A stretch of DNA of 18,971 bases, from positions 1 to 18,971 of the forward strand of contig DRLZ01000096.1 in assembly GCA_011322755.1 (NCBI GenBank), given 5' to 3'. Source of the stretch: Crenotrichaceae bacterium (GTDB lineage: Bacteria > Pseudomonadota > Gammaproteobacteria > Methylococcales > DRLZ01). Of the stretch, positions 7,851 to 15,300 are shown piece after piece. Each line of letters starts with the position of its first letter. The stretch's first letter is position 1. The notes below the pieces were generated by a model. It was given only the letters and a program-made list of their open reading frames with translations. It was not told the DNA's origin and ran no database searches. The translations under genes and the position numbers were made by a program.

Positions 7851-9106
7851 TTTTTAAATATCAACGATGTATTGATCCCTCCGAATGCAAAGTTGTTATT
7901 CATGACAATATCACAGTCAATCGTGCGCATATCGCCAACAATGTAATCCAGGTTTGCGCACTTATCGTCAACAGATTCAAGATTGAGCGTTGGATGAAAG
8001 CGACCCGTTTGCATCATTTGAATGGCAACCCATGATTCGATTGCACCACACGCACCCAATGTGTGCCCGGTATAACTTTTCAGGCTGCTGACAGGCGTGT
8101 GTGCGCCAAACACGTTAAACGTTGCCTGGCTTTCGGCAATGTCGCCGGTTTTTGTGGCAGTTGCATGTGCGCTGATATAACCAATTGCGTCTTTGTTCAG
8201 TCCTGCATTGTCGAGTGCCAGTTGCATGGCTTGTTGCATCGTCGATTGGGTTGGCTGGGTTGCATGTGCGCCGTCTGAATTGGTTGCAAACCCGAGTATT
8301 TCAGCATGAATCGTGGCTCCTCTTGCCAGTGCATGATCAAGCGCTTCCAGCACAAAACTGCACGCACCCTCACCAATCACCAGTCCATCCCGATCCTTGT
8401 CGTAGGGGCGAGGTGTTGACTGCGGTTGGTCGTTGCGGGTGCTGGTTGCATACAAGGTATCAAAAATAGCCACTTCGGTTGGACACAGCTCTTCAGCACC
8501 GCCGGCAATCATTACGTCTTGCAGGCCGGAACGAATTGCTTCAAAGGCAAAACCGATTGCCTGGCTGCCAGATGTGCATGCGCTGACTGCCGGAATAATA
8601 CGCCCACTGGTTTTGAAAAACAGGCCGATATTAACGACGGTTGTATGTCCCATCATTTTCAGGTAGGTATTGCCATCAAACCCTTCCAGACGCTTGCTGT
8701 ATAACATGCGGGTAAAATCTGCTGTGGCCTGTGTGGAGCCAACCGATGAGCCATAGGCGACACCAGTACGGCCACTATGAATGACTGGATGATGAAGCAA
8801 ATCGGCTTGTTCCAGAGCGCGCTCGCTTGCTCTGACAGCCATGAGTGCAACACGCCCCATACTGCGTATTTTTTTTCGGGTGTAGTGATCGGGCAAAGTA
8901 AAGTTATGTACAGGCGCCCCCAGCTTGGCGTGTAAACCAGCGTATTCATCCCATTCATGCATGCGCTGAATACCGGATTGTTGATCGCACAGGTTGTTCG
9001 ACACTGTTTGCCAGTCGTTACCAATCGGGGTGAAGGCTGACATTCCAGTAATGACAACGCGTTTTGGGTATAATGGCTCAGGTTGTTGATGGCCGTTTCG
9101 GGTCAA
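7838..9106 (-). CDS. apeR: Beta-ketoacyl-ACP synthase, FabF-like (ApeR-like)
   Basis: The 422-residue condensing enzyme carries the full Cys-His-His triad: Cys177 in VSACTSGSQAI, His314 in ISAHATATKTGD and His348 in SYTGHTLGACGA, with Lys343 nearby and the closing NNNFAFGGINTSL. It would extend an ACP-bound chain by decarboxylative condensation with malonyl-ACP. In APE systems ApeR is a second, homodimeric ketosynthase working alongside ApeO/ApeC. The start is TTG at 9106, chosen because a strong TGGAGGA site inside the last codons of the ketoreductase gene lies about five bases upstream, and because the next Met (residue 22) would delete the first beta strand. It overlaps the ketoreductase stop by four bases (TTGA). 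Confidence 0.87.
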   Translation of the reverse strand: MTRNGHQQPEPLYPKRVVITGMSAFTPIGNDWQTVSNNLCDQQSGIQRMHEWDEYAGLHAKLGAPVHNFTLPDHYTRKKIRSMGRVALMAVRASERALEQADLLHHPVIHSGRTGVAYGSSVGSTQATADFTRMLYSKRLEGFDGNTYLKMMGHTTVVNIGLFFKTSGRIIPAVSACTSGSQAIGFAFEAIRSGLQDVMIAGGAEELCPTEVAIFDTLYATSTRNDQPQSTPRPYDKDRDGLVIGEGACSFVLEALDHALARGATIHAEILGFATNSDGAHATQPTQSTMQQAMQLALDNAGLNKDAIGYISAHATATKTGDIAESQATFNVFGAHTPVSSLKSYTGHTLGACGAIESWVAIQMMQTGRFHPTLNLESVDDKCANLDYIVGDMRTIDCDIVMNNNFAFGGINTSLIFKKWQV

Positions 9107-9831
9107 AGCAATCCTCCATTAACTGAAATCACTTGGCGGGTAATATAGGCAGCTGCATCAGATAACAAAAAGCTGACCAGTGCGGCGACTTCTTCTGGTT
9201 TACCCAGTCGTCGGGCAGGAATCTGTCGTTTAATCTCATCCAGTGGCAGATTCTCAAGCATATCAGTTTCAATCAGCCCTGGTGCAACACAATTGACGGT
9301 GATCTTGCGCTTGGCAAGTTCCAGAGCCAGGGATTTGGTTGCACCGATAATGCCGGCTTTGGCAGCACTATAATTGACCTGCCCACGGTTTCCGTTCAAG
9401 CCTGAAATAGACGACAATGTCACAATCCGACCTGGTTTTCGTGCTTGAATCATTGGCATGACGAGTGGCTGCAAGATATTATACAGACCACCAAGATTGG
9501 TATCGATCACCTGATCCCAATCGTCTCCACTGAGAATCGGGAAGGGGTTATCACGAGCAATGCCGGCATTGCAAATGACAGCGTAATAGATACCATGTTG
9601 ATTGATATCTTCCAGCAGCATTTGTTCTGTGAGCTGACGATCAGCAACATCGAATTGCAACAAACGTACTGAGCGCCCCATAGCTAGCAGTTCTGATGCG
9701 AGTAATTCCAGCTGATCGCGCTGTTTGTGGCAATGTAAAACCAGATTGTAACCCTCTTTACCAAGATGATAGGCTATTGCCCGGCCGATTCCCCGGCTTG
9801 AGCCGGTCACCAATACAGTTTTGTTATTCAT
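9103..9831 (-). CDS. apeQ: 3-oxoacyl-ACP reductase, FabG-type SDR (ApeQ-like)
   Basis: The 242-residue short-chain dehydrogenase has the cofactor loop TGSSRGIGRAIA (9-20), the NAG motif in CNAGIARDN (87-95), Asn112 in TNLGGLYN and the catalytic Ser141, Tyr154 and Lys158 (LSSISG, YSAAK). It would reduce the 3-keto group after each condensation, using NADPH by family rule. Length is normal for FabG. The gene overlaps the dehydratase gene by eight bases (ATGAATAA) and ends in the ribosome site for the next ketosynthase. In aryl polyene synthesis this reductase must act in every cycle because a fully conjugated chain is made. Confidence 0.88.
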   Translation of the reverse strand: MNNKTVLVTGSSRGIGRAIAYHLGKEGYNLVLHCHKQRDQLELLASELLAMGRSVRLLQFDVADRQLTEQMLLEDINQHGIYYAVICNAGIARDNPFPILSGDDWDQVIDTNLGGLYNILQPLVMPMIQARKPGRIVTLSSISGLNGNRGQVNYSAAKAGIIGATKSLALELAKRKITVNCVAPGLIETDMLENLPLDEIKRQIPARRLGKPEEVAALVSFLLSDAAAYITRQVISVNGGLL

Positions 9832-10348
9832 TCTCCTGGCTCCGGAGTTTTTTGTTATTCAGAAATGCGTTGAAATCTTCCGGAAGCAGCAAGTTGATTT
9901 TTGCTGTTGCAGAGTAAATCGGTTGCCGCGTGTCAGTGTCTGCGATTTCAATCGTACTGTCAAAAACACACATGTCGTTCGAACTTTCGATAATCTTGCA
10001 GGCATGCACATAAAGCATGGCTCCACATGGGTAGCTGGCATGTTCACTCTGATAATGCCGGGTTCCAAGCAATAACCCAAGGCGTATCGGTTTACCGTGG
10101 ATTAAACAATGATAACCAGAAAAAGCAGCAATGGTCTGTGCCATATATTCGATACCAACCCAGGCGGGTACGGTTTTGTCTGGTAATGAAAACAGTGCAT
10201 CATCACGTACCCTCAGTGTCGTTGTGATCGAATTGTTATCGACTTGTTTTACTGTGTCAATTAACACCATGGAACCACTTTGTGGGAGAAGATCAGCCAC
10301 CGGGAATTGGTCTGGATCATACTCTGGAACGTCAGCCTGATTCGTCAT
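9824..10348 (-). CDS. apeP: Hot-dog 3-hydroxyacyl-ACP dehydratase-like protein (ApeP-like)
   Basis: The 174-residue single hot-dog protein has the family segments LLPQSGSMVLIDTV (20-33), PAWVGIEYMAQTIAAFSGY (61-79) and LGLLLGTRHYQSE (90-102). It would remove water from the 3-hydroxyacyl-ACP to form each double bond. The FabZ-like catalytic His, expected after LP, is Gln23 here (codon CAA), while the helix acid Glu67 is kept. Either this subfamily tolerates Gln, or the protein is a structural partner for another dehydratase, as expected for ApeI/ApeP heterodimers; no ApeI-like gene is in this window. It overlaps the upstream ketosynthase by four bases (ATGA) and the downstream ketoreductase by eight. 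Confidence 0.82.
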   Translation of the reverse strand: MTNQADVPEYDPDQFPVADLLPQSGSMVLIDTVKQVDNNSITTTLRVRDDALFSLPDKTVPAWVGIEYMAQTIAAFSGYHCLIHGKPIRLGLLLGTRHYQSEHASYPCGAMLYVHACKIIESSNDMCVFDSTIEIADTDTRQPIYSATAKINLLLPEDFNAFLNNKKLRSQENE

Positions 10349-11547
10349 TGTCGGGAACCGATAATCAAAGAAACATTATTGCCGCCAAATGAATATGTAT
10401 TACTCATAACAATGGATGGTGGTATTCCAGGTGGTTGATCGCCAAGCAGGTTAATCTTTGCCAATAATGGATCCGGTTGTTGGTCCCAGATATGGCTTGG
10501 TAACCGGCCTTGCTGGTTATGATCAGAAACCAGTAACCAGCACAGAGCCAGTTCTATAGCACCAGAGGCGCCAAGGCAATGACCAGTCAGTGGCTTGGTT
10601 GAACTGCACGCCGTCTGTTCTCCAAACAGTGAGTGAACGGCATGACTTTCCATGCGATCGTTTTGTACTGTACCTGTACCGTGCAGATTGATGTAGTCAA
10701 TATCATTGATGCCCAGATTTGCTTCTTGTAAAGCACATTGCATGGCTTGCCGTGCATGCACTCCAGTCGGGTCTGGTGCGGATATGTGATGCGCGTCAGA
10801 ACACATGCCTGTCCCCAGCAAGCAGACAGGTGTTCCATGTTTATCCATGTCTGGATCACGACTCATTAGAAACACTGCGGCTCCCTCGCCGATCATAATA
10901 CCATCACGATGGCGACTGAATGGATTGCAAAATGTTTTGCTGATGGCGCCGAGTGAATTAAATCCCTGTATCGTTGTTTGACACAAGGCATCACTGCCAC
11001 CGACGACGACTGCATCAGCAAGTCCATTGGCTAACAAACGTTGTGCAGAACAAATTGCACTGGAGCTGGAAGAACAACTGGTCGATATCGCATACACTGG
11101 TCCGCTCGTGTTTAATAATTTCGAGATAAATTCTGAAGTTGAAGATAGTTGCTGCTGTTTGTATGAAAAACCTGCAGGCAGACTGCCATGCTGGCGATGG
11201 TGGCTGATTGCCAATTCACCCTCAGCGATACCCGATGTGGTTGTGCCAATAATGATAGCGACACGTGAACGACCATAATGGGAAATAGCATGATCAATCG
11301 CAATTCTGATTTGATCAAGCGCGGCAAGCAATAATTGATTGGTTCGTGTCGTGTAACTGCTGAATCGAGTTGGTATGGGCGGAAGCGCAGTACTAACCGG
11401 TGACAAGGGTACTGGTTTGTCAGGACTATAGTCGTCAGACAACACAGGGGATGAACAGGTTGAGCTGAGCAATGCCTGGAGGACTTGTGCTTTATTCTCA
11501 CCAAGACTGCAAGTGACTCCAGCTGAATTGAGATAAGTGTGTATCAC
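10345..11547 (-). CDS. apeO: Beta-ketoacyl-ACP synthase (ApeO-like)
   Basis: The 400-residue condensing enzyme carries Cys158 in ISTSCSSSSSAI, His289 in NLHGTGTVQND, Lys318 and His323 in KPLTGHCLGASGA, and the C-terminal NTYSFGGNNVSLI. All catalytic residues are present. It heads the KS-DH-KR-KS-CLF operon, the order of apeO-P-Q-R, and should form the active subunit with the non-catalytic ApeC-like protein. The start is GTG at 11547, placed directly before the first beta strand (IHTYLNSAGVTCSLG); no strong ribosome site is visible. The loop after residue 155 is unusually Ser-rich. A fatty-acid or other polyketide role is less likely given the gene order. Confidence 0.87.
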   Translation of the reverse strand: MIHTYLNSAGVTCSLGENKAQVLQALLSSTCSSPVLSDDYSPDKPVPLSPVSTALPPIPTRFSSYTTRTNQLLLAALDQIRIAIDHAISHYGRSRVAIIIGTTTSGIAEGELAISHHRQHGSLPAGFSYKQQQLSSTSEFISKLLNTSGPVYAISTSCSSSSSAICSAQRLLANGLADAVVVGGSDALCQTTIQGFNSLGAISKTFCNPFSRHRDGIMIGEGAAVFLMSRDPDMDKHGTPVCLLGTGMCSDAHHISAPDPTGVHARQAMQCALQEANLGINDIDYINLHGTGTVQNDRMESHAVHSLFGEQTACSSTKPLTGHCLGASGAIELALCWLLVSDHNQQGRLPSHIWDQQPDPLLAKINLLGDQPPGIPPSIVMSNTYSFGGNNVSLIIGSRQ

Positions 11548-11761
11548 CAGGGATTAGTAAGGCTAGAATATCAGCTATTGTTATTTCACGACACTGTAAA
11601 CTATGTGCGTTGTAACACAGTTTACCACTTGCAATACTGATGTCGTAATCTGCTTCCAGGTGAAATACCTTAAACACAAAACATAACCTGAATAGAAACG
11701 TACGGGGTAACGATGTGATGGTTGGCAAATAGTGTAACACTACAGTAAAGAACTCAATCAA
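11498..11761 (-). CDS. Small hypothetical ORF between apeO and apeH (doubtful)
   Basis: An 87-codon frame starts at ATG 11761 and overlaps the first 50 bases of the apeO-like gene in another frame. The predicted product is a hydrophobic N-terminus (about 1-33) followed by a mixed segment (FHLEADYDISIASGKL, ITIADILALL). It has no 4'-phosphopantetheine DSL site, so it is not an acyl carrier protein, and I recognise no family. No good ribosome site precedes it. It may be a small upstream gene, a leader that couples to apeO, or chance. Confidence 0.2.
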   Translation of the reverse strand: MIEFFTVVLHYLPTITSLPRTFLFRLCFVFKVFHLEADYDISIASGKLCYNAHSLQCREITIADILALLIPGDTHLSQFSWSHLQSW

Positions 11762-11768
11762 CAGAACT

Positions 11769-11774
11769 TATAAT
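11769..11774 (+). promoter_or_regulatory. Candidate -10 box for the apeH-like gene
   Basis: A perfect TATAAT lies about 30 bases before the first ATG at 11805, giving a leader of roughly 25 bases. The matching -35 position (TAAAGA, 11746-11751) is poor, so an activator may be needed. The 257-base gap is shared with the divergent apeO operon. Confidence 0.3.
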
Positions 11775-11804
11775 GAATCGATTTCCAATCTGGTTGCTAC
11801 TCGA

Positions 11805-13172
11805 ATGATGACAAACAACTCAGACAATAACAGCGCATTTCCAGACAACATAGCTTCAGATGCTGCGTTCGCATTTTGTAATGGGGAAACGATGTCGTAC
11901 GCGCGATTCTGGCAACATGTTCATTATTTCAGCACATTGCTGCCCTCAGACCAGTATTTTATCAATTTCTGTGAAGATCGTTATTTATTTAGTGTCGCAT
12001 TATTCAGTACGGCATTGAAAGGTGCCATCACACTGTTACCGCCGTCGAAAACCCCTGGTATTACAGACGAACTCAAACGCGAATACGGTTTAGTGAGTGC
12101 GATCAGCGATCAGCCACTATCTGGTTTTTCTATCGCACAGTTGTTGATAGATTATGAGTTACTTGATCGTTCGGATGATTTTGTCAACAGACCTTGGGGT
12201 TCGAATGTATTCGTGAAGTTTCAACAGCTCAAGGTGGTTGCATTTACATCCGGCAGTACAGGTCGCCCACAACCGCAGTTAAAACAATGGAGCGAACTTG
12301 TAGACTGTGCAACATGCGCGATTCAGCATTTGGGGTTATCTCATCAACAGTATGCCCTGCTTTCAACAACACCGCCTCAACATATGTTTGGGCTGGAAAC
12401 ATCGGTAATATGGCCGTATCACTCTCATTTGGTGATGACCAACCAGCGTCCTTTTTATCCTGAAGACATTCGTCTCGCCGTTCAATCCATGCCGTATCCG
12501 GTTGTGTTATGTTCAACACCAACTCATCTGCGGGCCTGTATTAGCAATCAGGGCGATTGGTCGAACCTGACCGCTGTTATCTCCTCCACATCGCCGCTTA
12601 GCACAGTATTAGCGACGGAAGTGGAAACCATTTTAGGTTGCAAACTTTATGAATTATATGGCAGTACGGAAACATTGTCTTTTGCCAGTCGAAGAACAGC
12701 AAAACAATCGACATGGACACCATATTCTGGTGTAGTCCTGGAATCGCTGCTAGAGCAAACACAAATTAGCGCTACTTATTTGCCGCATGCAGTCAAGCTG
12801 GATGATATTTTCGCCATCCAATCTAACGGTCAATTTAACGTCATTGGTCGATCGAACGATCTGATAAAAATCGGAGGGAAACGATCTTCGATTGCAGAAT
12901 TAAATCAACGGTTACATGCAATACCTGGGATTGTCGATGGATGTTTTTTTCGAATAGAGCATGCAGGTTCTACTCAGCGATTGGGTGTTCTTGTTGTATC
13001 AAAGAATAACCCTGACGTTATTATCAGTGAGCTTAAGCGACATTTAGATGAAGTATTTTTGCCACGATCAGTTTATTATGTGGAAGCAATACCACGTAAC
13101 CTTAGCGGAAAAATAATCCATACTGAATTGGAGAAAATGATAAAGCTTGAACAGGAATTATTGAAATCTTAG
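11805..13172 (+). CDS. apeH: AMP-forming acyl/aryl-ACP ligase (ApeH-like)
   Basis: The 455-residue protein is a compact adenylate-forming enzyme: the A3 loop FTSGSTGRPQ (147-156, with Gln where Lys is usual), A5 ELYGSTET (283-290), A8 GRSNDLIKIGGKR (348-360) and the A10 lysine Lys436 in RNLSGKIIHTEL. It would activate a carboxylic acid with ATP and pass it to a carrier. In APE systems ApeH loads 4-hydroxybenzoate onto the carrier ApeE; the substrate here is inferred from context. Two ATGs (11805, 11808) are possible starts, with no strong ribosome site. It is divergent from the five-gene operon. No carrier protein follows it, unlike standard APE clusters. Confidence 0.83.
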   Translation: MMTNNSDNNSAFPDNIASDAAFAFCNGETMSYARFWQHVHYFSTLLPSDQYFINFCEDRYLFSVALFSTALKGAITLLPPSKTPGITDELKREYGLVSAISDQPLSGFSIAQLLIDYELLDRSDDFVNRPWGSNVFVKFQQLKVVAFTSGSTGRPQPQLKQWSELVDCATCAIQHLGLSHQQYALLSTTPPQHMFGLETSVIWPYHSHLVMTNQRPFYPEDIRLAVQSMPYPVVLCSTPTHLRACISNQGDWSNLTAVISSTSPLSTVLATEVETILGCKLYELYGSTETLSFASRRTAKQSTWTPYSGVVLESLLEQTQISATYLPHAVKLDDIFAIQSNGQFNVIGRSNDLIKIGGKRSSIAELNQRLHAIPGIVDGCFFRIEHAGSTQRLGVLVVSKNNPDVIISELKRHLDEVFLPRSVYYVEAIPRNLSGKIIHTELEKMIKLEQELLKS

Positions 13173-13653
13173 TGTTTTTTTTAAGAATGATGGATAACAC
13201 TCATACTTGACAAATACTGAGGCATCACATGTGAGCAATTATACATCGATACACCTGCTCGAAGAAGGATAACCCATGCCAAAAAAGCGTAAAATGAGAA
13301 CCCAGACATCGTGTTTGTTGATGATAGAATGGAGAGTGGTTCCTGATGTTGAATAGCTTTGGATCCTCTTATGCGTCTGTTGACTAAAATAATACAAACA
13401 AAAATCATGCCTATATTAATGGCTTGTTAATGATTATTTAATTAATATGGGACGAGCGACAGCATTAATTTAATTGAAACCATTATTAAATAGACATCAT
13501 ACAACAAAGACATTATATTAGAAGCTTAGATGTAAAAAGCACGTGTCCGATGTCTTTAAATCATCTACATAAATAATAATATTCACCGGGTTAGTAACTG
13601 TTGACTTTTTGTTGGGTCTTGGGTGCATCTTTCTGTACAGCCATCGGGGAATT
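13173..13653. other. Intergenic region between apeH-like gene and FecR-LysM gene
   Basis: This 481-base gap is strongly AT-rich at its right half. A T8 run follows the apeH-like stop (13174-13181) without a clear hairpin. An inverted pair AAAGACAT (13506-13513) and ATGTCTTT (13550-13557) lies 90-150 bases before the next gene and could be an operator or chance. I see no RNA gene or c-di-GMP riboswitch core. Confidence 0.45.
13276..13356 (+). CDS. Possible 26-residue small protein
   Basis: An ATG at 13276 preceded by GAAGAAGGATAACCC, an AAGGA ribosome site at good spacing, opens a 26-codon frame. The product starts with the basic MPKKRKMR and ends VVPDVE. It stands in the gap between two plus-strand genes with no recognised family. 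The ribosome site is the main support; it may equally be a fragment of a lost gene. Confidence 0.18.
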   Translation: MPKKRKMRTQTSCLLMIEWRVVPDVE

Positions 13654-15300
13654 ATGCAAGTGAAAAAGAAAATGCCGAAAATGGTTACTATACTAGCAGT
13701 TTTGCTGTTGATATCGTTGCCCGTTCGTAGTGATGACTGGCGCTACATCGTTGAGCCGGGAGATAACCTCTGGATATTAACAGAGCGCTACCTGCCAGAT
13801 CTAAGTTATGTAAAGAAATTACAGTTCTACAATTCGCTAAGCAATCCTTACCTCATTCCGCCTGGGTCTATTGTCCGCATTCCTTTGGATTGGCTGGCGT
13901 CCAAACTGTCTACAGCCGTAGTTGTTTCTGTGCAGGGCAAAACATTTGCTCATCATGCTGTACAATCAAAAAACAACCTGCTGTCAGGTGGTGAACAAAT
14001 TGGGATTGATGACAAAATTATCACAGGAGAACAGTCCAGCGCTGTTCTTCAGTTCAAAGATGGCTCGCGCGTGCTACTGCATGATAACACTGAGATTCAG
14101 CTTCAACGAATAGAACATTACCCTGATTCAGATTTGCTGGAAACAGAATTAGTACTTAAACGCGGGCAAATTGAGACAGAAGTGCCTGTAAAAGCACATG
14201 GACAGTCTCTATTCAAGATAGTCACCCCCTCTGCGAGTACTGCTGTTCGTGGAACTTTTCTTCGTACTGGAGCGGATATTACTAACGAAAATAAAGAGCA
14301 GATGCGAGTTGAGGTTCTCAGAGGCCATGTTTCTGTTTCAGGGTCCAAATCAGAAAAAACGATTACTAAAGGTTATGGAATTGTAATTGCAAAAGGTGAT
14401 CCTCCAGGTGAGATAATACAATTGTTACCTGCACCAGAGTTTACAACCTCCCCTGAACTGATTGACCGATTGTCTACAGTGCTCGCTTGGGTTAATATCG
14501 GTGGTGGAGACAGTTACCGGGTTCAAGTCTTTGACGATAGTGATGAGCCAAGACTTGTGTGGTACACAGTCTCTGATATTAATCGTATCTCTGTCCCTGA
14601 TCTACCTGACGGACGATACACAATGAAAGTACGCGGTATAGATCACCAAGGTCTTGAAGGAAAAGATGCCACACATCACTACACTCTGGATGCCCGACCA
14701 GAGCCACCTTTGCCTGCCAGCCCGGATGAAGGTGCACGTGTTGAAAATAACGGTTTAATCTTACGCTGGTCAGCAAACAAACAAGCAAGTGGATATCATT
14801 TGCAATTATCAGATCAGAAAAACTTTGCAAAGACCTTGGTAGATGAGACGATTACCAGTGTGGAATATATAAATAAGCAACAGCTAATACCAAACAGCTA
14901 TTATTGGCGTATAGCAACACAGACAACAGATGAAGAAGGGCCTTTCAGCGACGTACAAATGTTTACAATTATCCCCCCTGCACCCAAGACATTTGAGCCC
15001 CAGGGTGATAATGAGCACCTGATTTTCCGTTGGCAAAAAGGTGCGCCAGGTTTTTTGTATCAGATGCAACTTGCCAAAGATGAAGCATTTACTGATGTGG
15101 TTCTTGATAAACAGTTAACGGAACCTCGTCTTGAACTGGATCGTCCCACGAATGATCGTCATTATTTACGTATGCGCTTAGTTGCGGACAATGGATTTAA
15201 AGGTAACTGGAGTACGGTGCAATTTGTCGATCCTCCAGCAAATGAACCCTGGTATTTGTTAATGTTATTACCTCTTCTCTTGTTGCTTTTGCTTATATGA
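13654..15300 (+). CDS. Secreted LysM-FecR-Fn3 protein with C-terminal membrane anchor
   Basis: The chosen start is ATG 13654 (548 residues), because it gives a clean signal peptide (MQVKKKMPK then a hydrophobic core to about residue 25); an upstream in-frame TTG at 13609 is less likely. LysM follows (about 30-78, WRYIVEPGDNLWIL to IVRIPL). A FecR-type domain (about 95-245) contains LKRGQIETEVPV and TPSASTAVRGTFLRT. Then come two or three fibronectin-III-like repeats (about 260-345, 350-440, 443-525; each with YRV/YHL/YQM strands), and a C-terminal membrane segment (WYLLMLLP plus a Leu run, 533-548). It is not an anti-sigma FecR: it has no cytoplasmic N-domain and no sigma factor is nearby. 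It should sit in the periplasm, touching peptidoglycan and tethered to a membrane. Its stop overlaps the next start (ATGA), so it is coupled to the CHASE2 enzyme. Confidence 0.87.
   Translation: MQVKKKMPKMVTILAVLLLISLPVRSDDWRYIVEPGDNLWILTERYLPDLSYVKKLQFYNSLSNPYLIPPGSIVRIPLDWLASKLSTAVVVSVQGKTFAHHAVQSKNNLLSGGEQIGIDDKIITGEQSSAVLQFKDGSRVLLHDNTEIQLQRIEHYPDSDLLETELVLKRGQIETEVPVKAHGQSLFKIVTPSASTAVRGTFLRTGADITNENKEQMRVEVLRGHVSVSGSKSEKTITKGYGIVIAKGDPPGEIIQLLPAPEFTTSPELIDRLSTVLAWVNIGGGDSYRVQVFDDSDEPRLVWYTVSDINRISVPDLPDGRYTMKVRGIDHQGLEGKDATHHYTLDARPEPPLPASPDEGARVENNGLILRWSANKQASGYHLQLSDQKNFAKTLVDETITSVEYINKQQLIPNSYYWRIATQTTDEEGPFSDVQMFTIIPPAPKTFEPQGDNEHLIFRWQKGAPGFLYQMQLAKDEAFTDVVLDKQLTEPRLELDRPTNDRHYLRMRLVADNGFKGNWSTVQFVDPPANEPWYLLMLLPLLLLLLLI

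Noticed and set aside
8659..9057. 132-codon minus-strand frame inside the apeR-like gene
   Set aside because: Same strand, other frame of a ketosynthase with complete catalytic motifs; composition is shadow-like.
11112..11504. 130-codon minus-strand frame inside the apeO-like gene
   Set aside because: Out-of-frame shadow of the ketosynthase; no domain or start signal.
11498..11761. Missing acyl carrier protein
   Set aside because: The small frame has no DSL phosphopantetheine site or four-helix pattern; no ACP was found in any spacer.
13181..13408. 75-codon minus-strand frame in the gap after apeH
   Set aside because: No ribosome site or family resemblance, and it overlaps the better-signalled small plus-strand frame.
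13430..13653. c-di-GMP riboswitch before the FecR gene
   Set aside because: The leader is AT-rich and I could not find the conserved GEMM core or paired stems.
13654..15300. FecR as an iron-uptake anti-sigma regulator
   Set aside because: It is secreted with LysM and Fn3 repeats and lacks the cytoplasmic anti-sigma domain; no FecI-type sigma factor or TonB receptor is near.
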